Positions 1 through 8,264 of a DNA stretch of 57,947 nt are shown here, piece by piece. Origin of the DNA: Myxococcales bacterium (lineage in GTDB: Bacteria > Myxococcota_A > SURF-8); NCBI GenBank assembly GCA_003598065.1, contig QZKR01000157.1, positions 1 to 57,947 of the forward strand, written 5' to 3'. How positions within the stretch are numbered: position 1 is the stretch's first letter; each line of letters starts with the position of its first letter. Under the pieces are notes generated by a model. That model did no database searches, had not been told where the DNA came from, and saw only the letters and a program-made list of their open reading frames with translations. A program made the position numbers and the translations under genes.

Positions 1-566
1 GGGCCGGAAACCCCCAGCCGCCGCAACGGAAAGGCGGCGGCGAGACGCGCCAGCGCCCGCCGTTCGCCGGACAAAACCCATTCCTCCGGGGCGTTGTGCG
101 CCGCCAGATCGACCGCGCCCTGCCGTTCCGCCGCCGCCAGCGCCCGCTCCACGTCCTCCCGGCCGCCGAAAAGCGCCGCCATGCCGCCGTCGCATTTTCC
201 GGCTTCGCGCGCCATGATCGCGCCCCGCGCCGCCGCCAAGCGCACGGCGTCGGCCGCTGAGGCGAGGCCCGAGGCCGACAGCGCGGCGACCTCCCCCAGC
301 GAATGCCCGGCCGTGAAATCCGGCGACGGAAGCGCGTCGCGGCAGGCCAGGCATGCGCCCAGCGCCACGGCGGTAAGGACCGGCTGGAGGATGTCGGTTT
401 TCCCGAGTTTGGCGGGATGGCTTTCGAGCAGCTTGAGGGCGTCCTGGCGGATGCAGTCTCCCGCCCAGGCCAGCAGCCGTCGCGCCTCGGGATGCACGGC
501 GGCGAAGGCCAGCCCCATGCGCGGCTCCTCCATCCCCTGGCCGGGAAAGAGCCAGGCGGTTTTCAT
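1..566 (-). CDS. fabD: Malonyl-CoA:ACP transacylase-like protein (FabD), partial
   Basis: Reading the minus strand from the ATG at 566 gives 188 residues that run off the window edge; family members have about 300. The start has LFPGQG (residues 6-11), the oxyanion-loop motif of malonyl/acyl transferases, and GHSLGE with nucleophile Ser89. The enzyme moves a malonyl group from CoA to the phosphopantetheine arm of an acyl carrier protein in the cytoplasm. Its ATG overlaps the stop of the upstream reductase gene (ATGA), so it is translationally coupled as the last visible gene of the operon. The acyl specificity cannot be read because the second half is missing. Confidence 0.88.
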   Translation of the reverse strand, partial: MKTAWLFPGQGMEEPRMGLAFAAVHPEARRLLAWAGDCIRQDALKLLESHPAKLGKTDILQPVLTAVALGACLACRDALPSPDFTAGHSLGEVAALSASGLASAADAVRLAAARGAIMAREAGKCDGGMAALFGGREDVERALAAAERQGAVDLAAHNAPEEWVLSGERRALARLAAAFPLRRLGVSG

Positions 567-1309
567 AGGGAAAGGCCCCCATCGACGACCAGCATCGCGC
601 CGATGATGTAGCTGGCCGCTTCCGAGGCGAGAAACCGCACGGCCTGGGCGGCTTCTTCTCCCGTGCCGAGGCGGCCCAGCGGAATCGCTTTTCGCTTCGC
701 CTCCACGATCCGATGATCCAGCTTCGCCCCCAGGCCGACGTCCAGCAGTCCGGGCACGACGGTGTTGACGCGGATGCCCTGCGGGGCGAGTTCGGCGGCC
801 AGCGTGCGGGTCATGGCGATCAGGCCGCCCTTCGCCGCCGAGTAGTTGGACTGACCCGGACTGGCGTGCTGGCCCGCCAGGGAAGCGACCTGGACGATCG
901 CCCCTCGCCGCGCGGCCGCCATCGCCCTCGCCGCCGCCTTGGTGCAATGAAACGAACCCATGAGGTTGGTCCGCAGGACCGCTTCCATGTCGCCGGCGTC
1001 CAGAAAGACGAACGGCGCGTCGGCGGCGATACCGGCGTTGTTCACCAGCACGTCCAGGCGTCCGTGCTCCTGGACAAGCCGCCGCATGCCGCCCTCGACG
1101 GCGTCCTTTTCGCGGATGTCGAAGCCGAGGCAGCTGGCTTTCCCGCCGGCGGCCTCGATCGCCCGCTTCGTTTCCTCCGCCTTATCCTCGCGCGTCCGAT
1201 AATGAACGATGACCGTCGCGCCTTCTTCGCCGAAGCCCAGGGCGATGGCCTTGCCCAGCCCTCCCGAGGCCCCCGTCACCAGAACCACCTGACCCTCGAA
1301 ACGTTTCAT
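563..1309 (-). CDS. fabG: 3-oxoacyl-ACP reductase (FabG-like SDR)
   Basis: A 248-residue classical short-chain dehydrogenase. It has the NAD(P)-binding motif TGASGGLG (12-19), NNAG (90-93), and the catalytic set Asn115, Ser143, Tyr156 and Lys160 at standard spacing. The end VVDGGLSL is typical of FabG. It would reduce the beta-keto group of an ACP-bound chain made by the ketosynthase encoded upstream. Both ends overlap neighbouring genes by 4 bp (ATGA), as expected for one transcript with coupled translation. Close SDR relatives act on sugars or steroids, so the FabG role rests mainly on the ACP, ketosynthase and acyltransferase neighbours. Confidence 0.88.
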   Translation of the reverse strand: MKRFEGQVVLVTGASGGLGKAIALGFGEEGATVIVHYRTREDKAEETKRAIEAAGGKASCLGFDIREKDAVEGGMRRLVQEHGRLDVLVNNAGIAADAPFVFLDAGDMEAVLRTNLMGSFHCTKAAARAMAAARRGAIVQVASLAGQHASPGQSNYSAAKGGLIAMTRTLAAELAPQGIRVNTVVPGLLDVGLGAKLDHRIVEAKRKAIPLGRLGTGEEAAQAVRFLASEAASYIIGAMLVVDGGLSL

Positions 1310-2364
1310 GGGAATTCCCTGACGATGTCCGGATAGATGAACTCGTCCCGCGACCGGTAGCTGTGCTTCTGCGGCTGAATGAAGAGACTGCGGTTGTTGA
1401 ACAGCGGCGGAGACACCGTCAGCATCCGGCCGCTTTCCGCCGCGCTCGCCCCGACCGCCATTTCCAACCCTGGATGGGCCAGCCGTTCGTCGATCAAGGC
1501 CAGGACGATCCGGCGTTTAAGAAGCAAGGACGGCTCGGCGCGGATCACCTCGCCGATCCGGCTTCCCGCAAGCCAGACGCCGTCTCCCGGTTTGGCGTCG
1601 GCGTCGGCGAGGGCGCAGGTCAGACGGCGGCGCTCGGCCTTGGCGCGCGCCGCGTCGAGGGCTTCCGAGCCTGGAAAGGATTTGCGGCGGGTCAAGCGCC
1701 ACTGCAATTGCAGCTCGATGGGATTCGCCCCCGAGCGGCCTTCGTGGCGGATGGAGAAGAACCAGTTCTCCAGGGCGCAGAGGTCGAGCGCCGGCAGAGA
1801 GACCGTTTGCATGTCGAAACGCCCGCCCATTTCCAAAAGCCTGCTTTGCAGGCGGCCGGCGTTCTCTTTGGCCACGAGGAGATGATAGCCGAATTCGCCC
1901 GTCTTGCCGGCGCGGAAACAGGTCCACGCCTCGTCGTTGTAGAAGGTGAGAAAGGGCATGCCGATCACGCCGGGGCCGGCGATCTCCGCCATCATTTCCC
2001 AGGCGTAGGGACCGTCGAGAGAAAGCAATTCGTGGGATTCGGTCAGATCCCGGATTTCCACCTTGAACTCGGCCGGACCGAAGCGGCGGACATACTCGGC
2101 GGCTTGCGCGCCGTCCATGCCCTCGACGAGCAGGAGGACGTCCTCGTCGTCCAGGCAGGCGTACAGGTCGGCCGCCGGCTGGCCGCTTTCGTCCAGCCAC
2201 AGCGTATGGCGCATCTGACTGTCGCGCAGATAGAGGTCCGAGGAACAGAGGGCTTCCGTCAGGTCGTAGGCGTCTTCGCCGACCAGCCGCAGCACGCTCA
2301 CGTAATCCATGCGGCTGAAGGCGACGCGGTAACGGATGGCCTGGATTTCATCGTTGAGCGTCAT
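1306..2364 (-). CDS. GcvT/YgfZ-fold aminomethyltransferase-like protein
   Basis: 352 residues, near the usual length of the glycine-cleavage T-protein family. Features that fit are the N-terminal stretch with YRVAFSRMDYVSVLRLVGEDA, the central LLSLDGPYAWEMM segment, and a C-terminal barrel region with GVWLAGSRIGEV and LALIDERLAHPG. Proteins of this fold bind tetrahydrofolate and transfer one-carbon units. No glycine-cleavage H or P protein is nearby. Instead the gene is locked by 4-bp and 17-bp overlaps between a FabG-like reductase and an ACP, so a role on an ACP-bound intermediate is more likely than glycine cleavage. That is inference; the substrate is unknown. Confidence 0.7.
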   Translation of the reverse strand: MTLNDEIQAIRYRVAFSRMDYVSVLRLVGEDAYDLTEALCSSDLYLRDSQMRHTLWLDESGQPAADLYACLDDEDVLLLVEGMDGAQAAEYVRRFGPAEFKVEIRDLTESHELLSLDGPYAWEMMAEIAGPGVIGMPFLTFYNDEAWTCFRAGKTGEFGYHLLVAKENAGRLQSRLLEMGGRFDMQTVSLPALDLCALENWFFSIRHEGRSGANPIELQLQWRLTRRKSFPGSEALDAARAKAERRRLTCALADADAKPGDGVWLAGSRIGEVIRAEPSLLLKRRIVLALIDERLAHPGLEMAVGASAAESGRMLTVSPPLFNNRSLFIQPQKHSYRSRDEFIYPDIVREFP

Positions 2365-2665
2365 CGGTCGCCCCCTCGGCCATCGACAGCACCAGGTCGG
2401 TCAAGGTGTTCAGGGTGCGCATGGCGGCCACCCGCCGCACGTCGTCGGGCGGCAGGAATCCGAAGCGCTCCCCTACGCTCACCCACAGTTCGACGGCGTC
2501 GATCGAATCGAGTTGCAGGCCGGTGCCGAACAGCGGCGTGTCGGGATCGATCTCGCGCGGCTCCCGGTCGATTTTCAGCTTCTCGATCAGGATCCGCTTC
2601 AGCGCGTCGAGGACTTCGAGGCGCTTGTCGATGTAGGCTTCGATCGCATGATCTAATTGCGGCAT
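2348..2665 (-). CDS. Acyl carrier protein
   Basis: 105 residues with the phosphopantetheine site in LQLDSIDAVEL (Ser54). The usual DSL motif is DSI here, which still keeps the modified serine. The N-terminal 20 residues are longer than in housekeeping AcpP, which has about 78 residues in total. It overlaps the ketosynthase gene upstream by 13 bp and the GcvT-like gene downstream by 17 bp, so it belongs to this operon and is probably a dedicated carrier rather than the main fatty-acid ACP. Confidence 0.85.
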   Translation of the reverse strand: MPQLDHAIEAYIDKRLEVLDALKRILIEKLKIDREPREIDPDTPLFGTGLQLDSIDAVELWVSVGERFGFLPPDDVRRVAAMRTLNTLTDLVLSMAEGATDDAQR

Positions 2666-4770
2666 GGCTTCGTCCCTTCGGCGCGGCCCAGGATCACCGC
2701 CAAACTTATCAGATCCGCCGCCTGTTCGACAACCAGAACGCGCCGCGCCCGCCCGGATTCCAGGAGCGAAACCGCGTCCATGCAGCGCCAGAGCGATCCC
2801 GAAGCGCGCGCTTCCCCCGGCGGAAAGGAGGACCGGAGGCGTCCGATGGCCCGCGAATCCAGGCCTTCGCCGAGATCCAGGTTTTCCGGATGGCGGATGA
2901 CGGCGTCGAGATCCGCCCTCGTCAGCTTCGCCCGTTCGAGCGCCTGGGCCACGGCCAGGAGCGGCTCATCCGCGCCCGCCCCGCCCCAGCCGGCGACGGA
3001 CAACAGCGGCCCGTCGGGCCTGGCCAGCGACGCGTCGCTGCTCAGCACCAGACAGCCGGCCGCGTCCACGATCTTAGGCAACGCGGCGAAGCGTTCGTCC
3101 GCGCCGGCGGCGAGAACGACACGGGCGTCGCCGCGCGTCGCCAGCCAGTGACAGGCGTACACGAGCGCCAAGAACCCGCTGCAATGGCCGGCGCTCACCA
3201 CGCTCAAGGGGCCCTTGATCGACAATGCGCGGGACGCCGCGCCCGCCGCGGCGTTCAGGACCATTTTCGCGAAGGCGTGGGCCGAGGCGGAGGCCGGCCC
3301 GCGCTCTTTGATGGAGGACAGATACTGCTCCCCGCTCGACGGCGAAATCCCCGTCGCACCCACGAACAGGCCGGTTTCGGTTTTCAGGGAACTCGTCAGT
3401 TTGAGCCTGGCCTTTTCCAGCGCCAGGGCGCAGGACGAGAGAAGCAGCGCTTCCAGGCGATCGAGGCCGCGCGGGTCCAATCCCCGCACGAGCCGTTCCG
3501 GCTTCGGAAGGGCGGAATCCAGCCTGGCGGAAAACGTCTCGTCCGCCGGCGCCTGGAAATCCGGATGCGCAAAGCCGCCCGGCCCGAGCGCCGCCGCGCC
3601 GAGCAGGTAAACCGTGCGGCGGCCCGGCTCGTCGCGTTCGAGCGGCGCGAAAGGCGAGCCCGGCCTGGCCAGCACGATCGAGGCGTTCGCTCCGCCGAAG
3701 GCGGAATTGGTTTTGAGAAACGCATCGACCACGGCCGGCCGGGGCGTCGCCTGGGCGACCGGATCGGCCGGCGCGTGCATGCGCGGACCCTTGAAATTCA
3801 TGGTCGGCGGGATGCAGCCATGCTGCATGGCCAAGAGGACCGACGCGGTCTCCAGGATGCCGGCCGCCCCCTGGGCATGGCCGAGAAAACTTTTGGACGC
3901 GCTCACCGGCGGCGGGTTGTCGCCGAACAGCCGGTGGATGGCGTGGTATTCCGCCGGATCGTTGGCGTTGGTGCCCGTGCCGTGCACGTTGACGTACTGG
4001 ATGGCGGCGGGGGAAATCCGGGCGTCCTTAAGCGCGGACTCGATTCCCCTGGCGATGCCGTCGCCGCGCGGGTCCGGCGACGTCGGATGGCTGGCGTCGG
4101 ACGACAGCCCGTAGCCCAGGATGGCTGCGAGCGGTTTCGCGCCTCGCCGTTCGGCCTCGGGCGACCGCTCTACGACGGCGACTCCCGCGCCTTCTCCCAG
4201 GGACATGCCCGTCGGCTGGCTGAACGGCGCGCAAGGCTCGGGCGACATGACGCCCAGCGAATAGAAACCGGCGAACAGTTCCAGGGACAGCTCGTCCGCG
4301 CCGCCGGCGATGACGGCGTCGGCCATGTCCATTTGCAGAAGGTCGCGGGCCAGGCCCAGCGCGTTGGTGGAGGAGCAGCAGGCCGTGGAGACGATAAGGC
4401 GCGGTCCCCGCGCGCCGCACGCCTGCGCGACCGACACGGCGATGCGTTCGACGCCGCTTTCCTGCGCGCCGACGCTGGCGCCCATCACCACGGCGATGCG
4501 CTCGGCGCGGTAATGCTCCGGAAAAGACGCCTGCGCCACGGCCTCGCGGGCGGCCTCCACGGCGTATGCGACGATGCGATCGGCGACGCCGGCGAAGACG
4601 GGCCTGTCTGGAACCGTGCCGGCGATGCGGATCGAGAAGGCGTCGGTGGCGAAGCGCCCGAAGGGGCGGATGCCGCAAACCCCCGCCTGCATGGCCTTCC
4701 ACGCCTCGTCGCAGCCGACGCCGAGCGCGCAGACCATGCCCAGGCCGGTGATGACGTATTCCGCGTTCAT
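2653..4770 (-). CDS. Fused beta-ketoacyl synthase: active KS followed by degenerate KS (chain-length-factor-like)
   Basis: 705 residues in two halves. Residues 1-370 are a complete FabF-type ketosynthase: STACCSST with nucleophile Cys132, HGTGT with His263, and KSFLGHAQG with Lys293 and His298. Residues about 385-705 show a second, eroded KS fold in which the cysteine position reads SAGHCSG (His529 where the Cys should be), and the GHxxG-like histidine is also lost near GSLWRCMDA. This recalls the KS/chain-length-factor pairs of type II polyketide synthases, but joined in one chain. It would condense malonyl-ACP with a starter, the second half acting as structural partner. The gene lies 13 bp downstream of the Tat-signal protein gene and overlaps the ACP gene. 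Confidence 0.82.
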   Translation of the reverse strand: MNAEYVITGLGMVCALGVGCDEAWKAMQAGVCGIRPFGRFATDAFSIRIAGTVPDRPVFAGVADRIVAYAVEAAREAVAQASFPEHYRAERIAVVMGASVGAQESGVERIAVSVAQACGARGPRLIVSTACCSSTNALGLARDLLQMDMADAVIAGGADELSLELFAGFYSLGVMSPEPCAPFSQPTGMSLGEGAGVAVVERSPEAERRGAKPLAAILGYGLSSDASHPTSPDPRGDGIARGIESALKDARISPAAIQYVNVHGTGTNANDPAEYHAIHRLFGDNPPPVSASKSFLGHAQGAAGILETASVLLAMQHGCIPPTMNFKGPRMHAPADPVAQATPRPAVVDAFLKTNSAFGGANASIVLARPGSPFAPLERDEPGRRTVYLLGAAALGPGGFAHPDFQAPADETFSARLDSALPKPERLVRGLDPRGLDRLEALLLSSCALALEKARLKLTSSLKTETGLFVGATGISPSSGEQYLSSIKERGPASASAHAFAKMVLNAAAGAASRALSIKGPLSVVSAGHCSGFLALVYACHWLATRGDARVVLAAGADERFAALPKIVDAAGCLVLSSDASLARPDGPLLSVAGWGGAGADEPLLAVAQALERAKLTRADLDAVIRHPENLDLGEGLDSRAIGRLRSSFPPGEARASGSLWRCMDAVSLLESGRARRVLVVEQAADLISLAVILGRAEGTKPCRN

Positions 4771-4783
4771 GAAAGCCGGGCCG

Positions 4784-5935
4784 TTATTCTTCCAGTTCGT
4801 GCTTGCGCTTGACCAGTCCGACGATGAGGACGATCAGGCCGACGAGAACGAGGATGCCGCCGACGGTCAGACCGAACAACGGCCCGAAGGCTCCGGTAAC
4901 GGCAAAAGCAATTCCGGAGCCGATCAACGTGGCGGCGCCGAGTCCCGAGAGAACCACGCCGGCCGTATTGAGCATTCCCGACGGCGTGGTGCGATCGAAA
5001 AAGCCCTCCGGTTTGCGGGGGCGGTCTTTTTCCGGCTCTCTGATTTTTTTCAGGAGACCCGACATATCCTGTTTTTGGGGTTCCTCTGATTCCTGGTTTT
5101 CCGGAAACTCCGGGGCATCCGGGATGCCCGGCACTTGCGAGGCTTTCGGCTCTTCCCGCGGCTCCGCGTCGGTCGGGGTGGGGATGGAAGCGCCTTCGCT
5201 GGCGAGGTAGGCGTGAAACTCGTTCTCCTGATGCGCGGCGACCGCCGCCTTGCGGACGGCTTCGACACATTCGCTCACCAGCAGCTTGGGATTCTGGTTT
5301 TTCAGCCGCCAGCAGGAATTGGAAATCATCGTCCGCATGCTGGCGCGGCGGCTGAAGGGAACCTTCAACTCTTTCGCTTCGGTCTCAAAGAAGGCGACGA
5401 GCTCGCCTTCCATATCGGGATTCTCTTTCAGAAACTTCCGGACCTCCTCCAGTTCCTCCGGCGTCCGGCTGTTCAGGAAGGCGGCCGTCTTGAAGTAGGC
5501 GCGGTCCAGCGTGGGGGCCATGGCGGCCAGCCGCTGCCGGGATTCCGGGTGCTGCTTGGCCTTGTCCGGCAAGGGTCCGAAGAGGCCGGTGAAGGTCAGC
5601 GCCGCCAGGGCGTCGCGGGTCAGATAATCCGCATAGGCGAATTCCTCCAGCGGGCCTTTCGGTCTCGCCTTCCTCCGCCACGTGCTGTCCGAAATGGGGC
5701 TCATCGATTCAAACCCCTGGACGGACCGGTCCAGCCATGCCAGGTACGCCCGCAAGTCATCTTCATCGACATCGGACGACTGCACGAGGTTGTGCAACCG
5801 CGCCGCCGCCTCGAAGGAGGTGCAGGATGTGCCGACCGCCGCCGCGGCGCCCAACGCCGCGCCGGTTTTCAACAAATCGCGCCGGCTCAAGGAAGGCGCT
5901 TCCCGAGAATTTAAATTTGTTTTGTTCTGACTCAT
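4784..5935 (-). CDS. Tat-signal protein with C-terminal membrane segments, function unknown
   Basis: 383 residues, not recognised as a family. A twin-arginine signal (SRRDLLK, 17-23) is followed by a hydrophobic Ala-rich stretch ending in GTSC, so it may be a Tat-exported lipoprotein. The middle is a charged helical region; residues 245-310 are rich in Pro and Glu and probably disordered. Residues about 315-378 hold two hydrophobic helices and a basic tail (KRKHELEE). An AAGGAG ribosome site precedes the ATG. It is the first gene of the lipid-synthesis operon and may anchor the pathway or its product at the envelope, which is a guess from position only. Confidence 0.65.
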   Translation of the reverse strand: MSQNKTNLNSREAPSLSRRDLLKTGAALGAAAAVGTSCTSFEAAARLHNLVQSSDVDEDDLRAYLAWLDRSVQGFESMSPISDSTWRRKARPKGPLEEFAYADYLTRDALAALTFTGLFGPLPDKAKQHPESRQRLAAMAPTLDRAYFKTAAFLNSRTPEELEEVRKFLKENPDMEGELVAFFETEAKELKVPFSRRASMRTMISNSCWRLKNQNPKLLVSECVEAVRKAAVAAHQENEFHAYLASEGASIPTPTDAEPREEPKASQVPGIPDAPEFPENQESEEPQKQDMSGLLKKIREPEKDRPRKPEGFFDRTTPSGMLNTAGVVLSGLGAATLIGSGIAFAVTGAFGPLFGLTVGGILVLVGLIVLIVGLVKRKHELEE

Positions 5936-6253
5936 TTTCGCTCCTTCCCATCATCCGAATGTAGCACCGATCGAAGAAGGCCGCGAGCATCCGGAGATCC
6001 ACAGATTCGGCGCGGAATAGGGGGCCACTTTTATCTCCATCGGTAAATAACAGACTGCTCATGTAGAGTGGATGGCGGAGATGCGGTTCAGGTTCGACGA
6101 GACTGGCCCGCCAGCCCGGCAAGGGTTATTTTAACACAATCGTCATCGGCCAACGGCAGTTTTTCCAACCGGCAGTCTCCCTTCCGCCGCGCTTTCCGAC
6201 CGCCGCTTGACATTCGATCACGGATGGGAGTTAGGTCGAAATCGGCGATAAAA

Positions 6254-6282
6254 AAGGACTTGGCCGAAACGGCCAAGTCCTT
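6254..6282 (-). terminator. Intrinsic terminator behind the tRNA-Val 3' fragment
   Basis: A perfect 13-bp stem with a 3-nt loop (AAGGACTTGGCCG / CGGCCAAGTCCTT) is followed on the minus strand by a run of T. It sits 9 bp beyond the CCA end of the tRNA fragment, where a tRNA terminator is expected. Confidence 0.8.
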
Positions 6283-6290
6283 GATATTTT

Positions 6291-6336
6291 TGGTGGGCGA
6301 TGCCAGATTTGAACTGGCGACTTCTACCGTGTGAAG
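6291..6336 (-). repeat. Direct repeat: 3' half of tRNA-Val(CAC), putative attachment site (left)
   Basis: On the minus strand these 46 bp fold as the 3' half of a tRNA: anticodon loop TTCACAC (anticodon CAC, valine), stem GGTAG, variable loop AAGTC, T-arm GCCAG-TTCAAAT-CTGGC, acceptor strand ATCGCCC, discriminator A and encoded CCA. The 5' half is absent. An identical copy lies at 46279-46324. Such direct repeats starting at the anticodon loop are the usual att cores of tyrosine-recombinase elements. Confidence 0.85.
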
Positions 6337-6977
6337 GTAAGCCCAGCGATTTTTCGCGGCTGAAGAAAACGCCAGGAAATACGAATAATTCAAATAATAA
6401 CAAATAGATGAGCTTTATCGGCGCTTGGCGCAGTTTGGCGTGTTTTGACGGTTTTTCACCCCAATTCCCGGAAATTTTGGCACGAATTGGCACGGAAGAA
6501 TACATTCAATGTAGCAGGTGATTTAAGGCTTCTATGATCTCGGCAGTTGGCATCGCAGTCCTCCACCCATCATCGTCACCTTTGCCCGAATCCGCTCTAG
6601 ATCCGACTTCCGCCGTTTCCTTGCCAGCGCTTTTACACCTCGTAAGGCCAAAATATTCGAACTGGCACAATCCTGACTGATTTCATTGGATTGACCTCAT
6701 TCTGCGCGCGAATTTCCGTATCAAATCGGGGCTCCGATGAAGTCCATCTGCGGGGGCAACTCGCCTCTCTTGGGGTGCTCCCCTTTTTCTGGATCACTAT
6801 TTCAATGAACAATGAACGATTATTCGCTCGTTCCCAGTTTTTTTACTCACTTAGGCCTTTATTGTATGCTTGCCACGTTTTTAGATGATCGGTCACGTCG
6901 CAATGCGCGCGGAAAACTTCCGCCTGGTGACAGGTTGGCCCGTTTCCGGTGTTTGTTTCAGTGAAGAGGTTGGCAGT

Positions 6978-7454
6978 GTGATAGACGTCGAAGCCTGCTA
7001 CAGACGCTACGGACCGATGGTGGTCCGCCGCTGCCGCGCCTTGCTGAAAGACGAGGAAGAGGCCCACGACGCCATGCAGGACGTTTTCGTGAAACTGATC
7101 CGATTCGATAAACAGCTGACCGACGACAACCCCTCCAGCCTGCTGTTGCGAATGGCGACCAACGAATGCCTGAACCGCATCCGGACGCGACGCCGCAAAC
7201 CCACCGAGTCCGACGACGACCTGATCGACCGCATCGCCAACGCCGACGACAGCGAATCGCGTTACTTGGCGCGCGGCATGCTGGCCCGGATCTTCGGGAA
7301 GGAGCAGGAAAGCACGGCCGTGATTGCTGTCATGCACCTCGTTGACGGCATGACCCTGGAGGAAACGGCGCGCCAAGTCGGCATGTCGGTCTCCGGTGTC
7401 CGCAAGCGGTTGCGCACGTTATCCGAGCACGTGCGCGAACTGCTGGAGGCGTGA
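6978..7454 (+). CDS. ECF-family RNA polymerase sigma factor
   Basis: 158 residues from a GTG at 6978, which has AGAGG about 10 bp upstream; an in-frame ATG at 6885 would add 31 residues outside the fold. Region 2 is seen in YGPMVVRRCRALLKDEEEA-HDAMQDVFVKL and region 4 in GMTLEETARQVGMSVSGVRKRL, a helix-turn-helix for the -35 element. Region 3 is absent, as in the ECF group. Its stop overlaps the start of the next gene, which encodes a single-pass membrane protein likely to hold the sigma factor inactive. The third gene encodes a caspase-like protein, a probable output of the same operon. Confidence 0.88.
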   Translation: MIDVEACYRRYGPMVVRRCRALLKDEEEAHDAMQDVFVKLIRFDKQLTDDNPSSLLLRMATNECLNRIRTRRRKPTESDDDLIDRIANADDSESRYLARGMLARIFGKEQESTAVIAVMHLVDGMTLEETARQVGMSVSGVRKRLRTLSEHVRELLEA

Positions 7455-7456
7455 CC

Positions 7457-8245
7457 ATGACGCCAAACGATTTCCATATCGGCGATTGGGAGCTGGAGCA
7501 GTTTCTGCTCGGCGAGCTGCCTGAAACCCGCCTCCGGGAAATCGAGCGGGAAGTCGCTCAAAATGCGTCTCTTAAAGCCCGCATCGCCGCACTGAAGGCG
7601 TCGAACGAGGAGATTCTGTCGCGCTATACCCCCGAAATGGTGGCGCGCTCCGTGGCCAGCAAAGCGGCCCGCCTAGCCCGGTCCGAAGAACCGCGACGGG
7701 GCTGGAGCTGGTGGCGCCTGTTGCCGGTCGCCGCCTCAATGGCGATGATTCTAATGGTTGCGGCAGTCGCTTACTTAGCCAACCTGAAGCCATTCGGCGA
7801 TCCAACCGAAACCATCCAGACCAAGGGACTCGAGGCGCACCTGCGGATTTACCGCCAGACGGACGCCGGCCCGGAGCGGCTCGCGCCGGAGGAAAAGGCG
7901 GAAGCGGGCGACCGTCTCCAGATCCGGTACGTGGCCGCTCAAGCCGCCTACGGCGTGATCGTCTCTCTCGACGGCCGCGGCTCCGTAACCCGGCATTTCC
8001 CACCGCACGGCAAACAGGCCGGCAAACTGGAGACCGGCGGTGAAATTGCCCTGCCCCACGGCTACGAACTCGACGAGGCCCCGCATTTCGAGCGCTTCTT
8101 CATAGTCACATCGGCCAAACCTTTCGAGGTCCAGACCGTGATCGATGCCGCCCGGAAGCTCGGCCAGGCCCAGCGAAAAGCCGACGAAACGAAGCTGGTG
8201 CTGCCGGACGGGCTGGCGCAGTCGTCCTTTTTGCTCAAGAAGTAA
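7457..8245 (+). CDS. Membrane anti-sigma-factor-like protein
   Basis: 262 residues from the ATG at 7457; a GTG at 7451 overlaps the sigma stop and is an alternative start. The first 60 residues (FLLGELPETRLREIEREV) resemble the helical anti-sigma head that clasps ECF factors, but I see no zinc-binding HxxxCxxC. One membrane helix lies at about 86-109. The outer part (110-262) has the pattern seen in envelope proteins of the DUF4384 kind (RIYRQTDAGPERLAPEEKAEAGDRLQIRY, VIVSLDGRGSVTRHFPP). It would hold the sigma factor at the inner membrane and sense an envelope signal; the signal is unknown. Confidence 0.72.
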   Translation: MTPNDFHIGDWELEQFLLGELPETRLREIEREVAQNASLKARIAALKASNEEILSRYTPEMVARSVASKAARLARSEEPRRGWSWWRLLPVAASMAMILMVAAVAYLANLKPFGDPTETIQTKGLEAHLRIYRQTDAGPERLAPEEKAEAGDRLQIRYVAAQAAYGVIVSLDGRGSVTRHFPPHGKQAGKLETGGEIALPHGYELDEAPHFERFFIVTSAKPFEVQTVIDAARKLGQAQRKADETKLVLPDGLAQSSFLLKK

Positions 8246-8264
8246 AGCGGTCCTGGAGAATTTG

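Larger units (their letters stand above)
5936..6977. other. Gene-poor boundary region
   Basis: About 1.0 kb with no convincing gene. It holds the tRNA-Val 3' fragment and its terminator (listed separately). On the minus strand, 6540-6660 reads open in two frames but neither matches a known protein. The stretch after 6337 is AT-richer than its surroundings, contains several short TTGGCACG-like repeats, and looks like decayed sequence at the end of an inserted element. The sigma-factor promoter must lie within about 6780-6960, but I see no clear -35/-10. Confidence 0.5.

Noticed and set aside
1306..2364. Naming the GcvT-like gene as glycine-cleavage gcvT
   Set aside because: No gcvH or gcvP is near and it is coupled to ACP and FabG-like genes.
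1363..4812. A 1149-codon open frame on the plus strand opposite the lipid operon
   Set aside because: It lies antisense to five overlapping genes with clear family motifs and is a by-product of high GC; its translation is Arg/Ala/Gly-rich without domains.
6068..6334. Open frame ending GDARFELATSTV over the left tRNA fragment
   Set aside because: It is the antisense reading of the tRNA 3' half and its terminator, a frequent false gene call.
6540..6660. Minus-strand frames reading KALARKRRKSDLERIRAK or MPTAEIIEALNHLLH
   Set aside because: Too short and without a family match; possibly remnants of the inserted element but not supportable as a gene.
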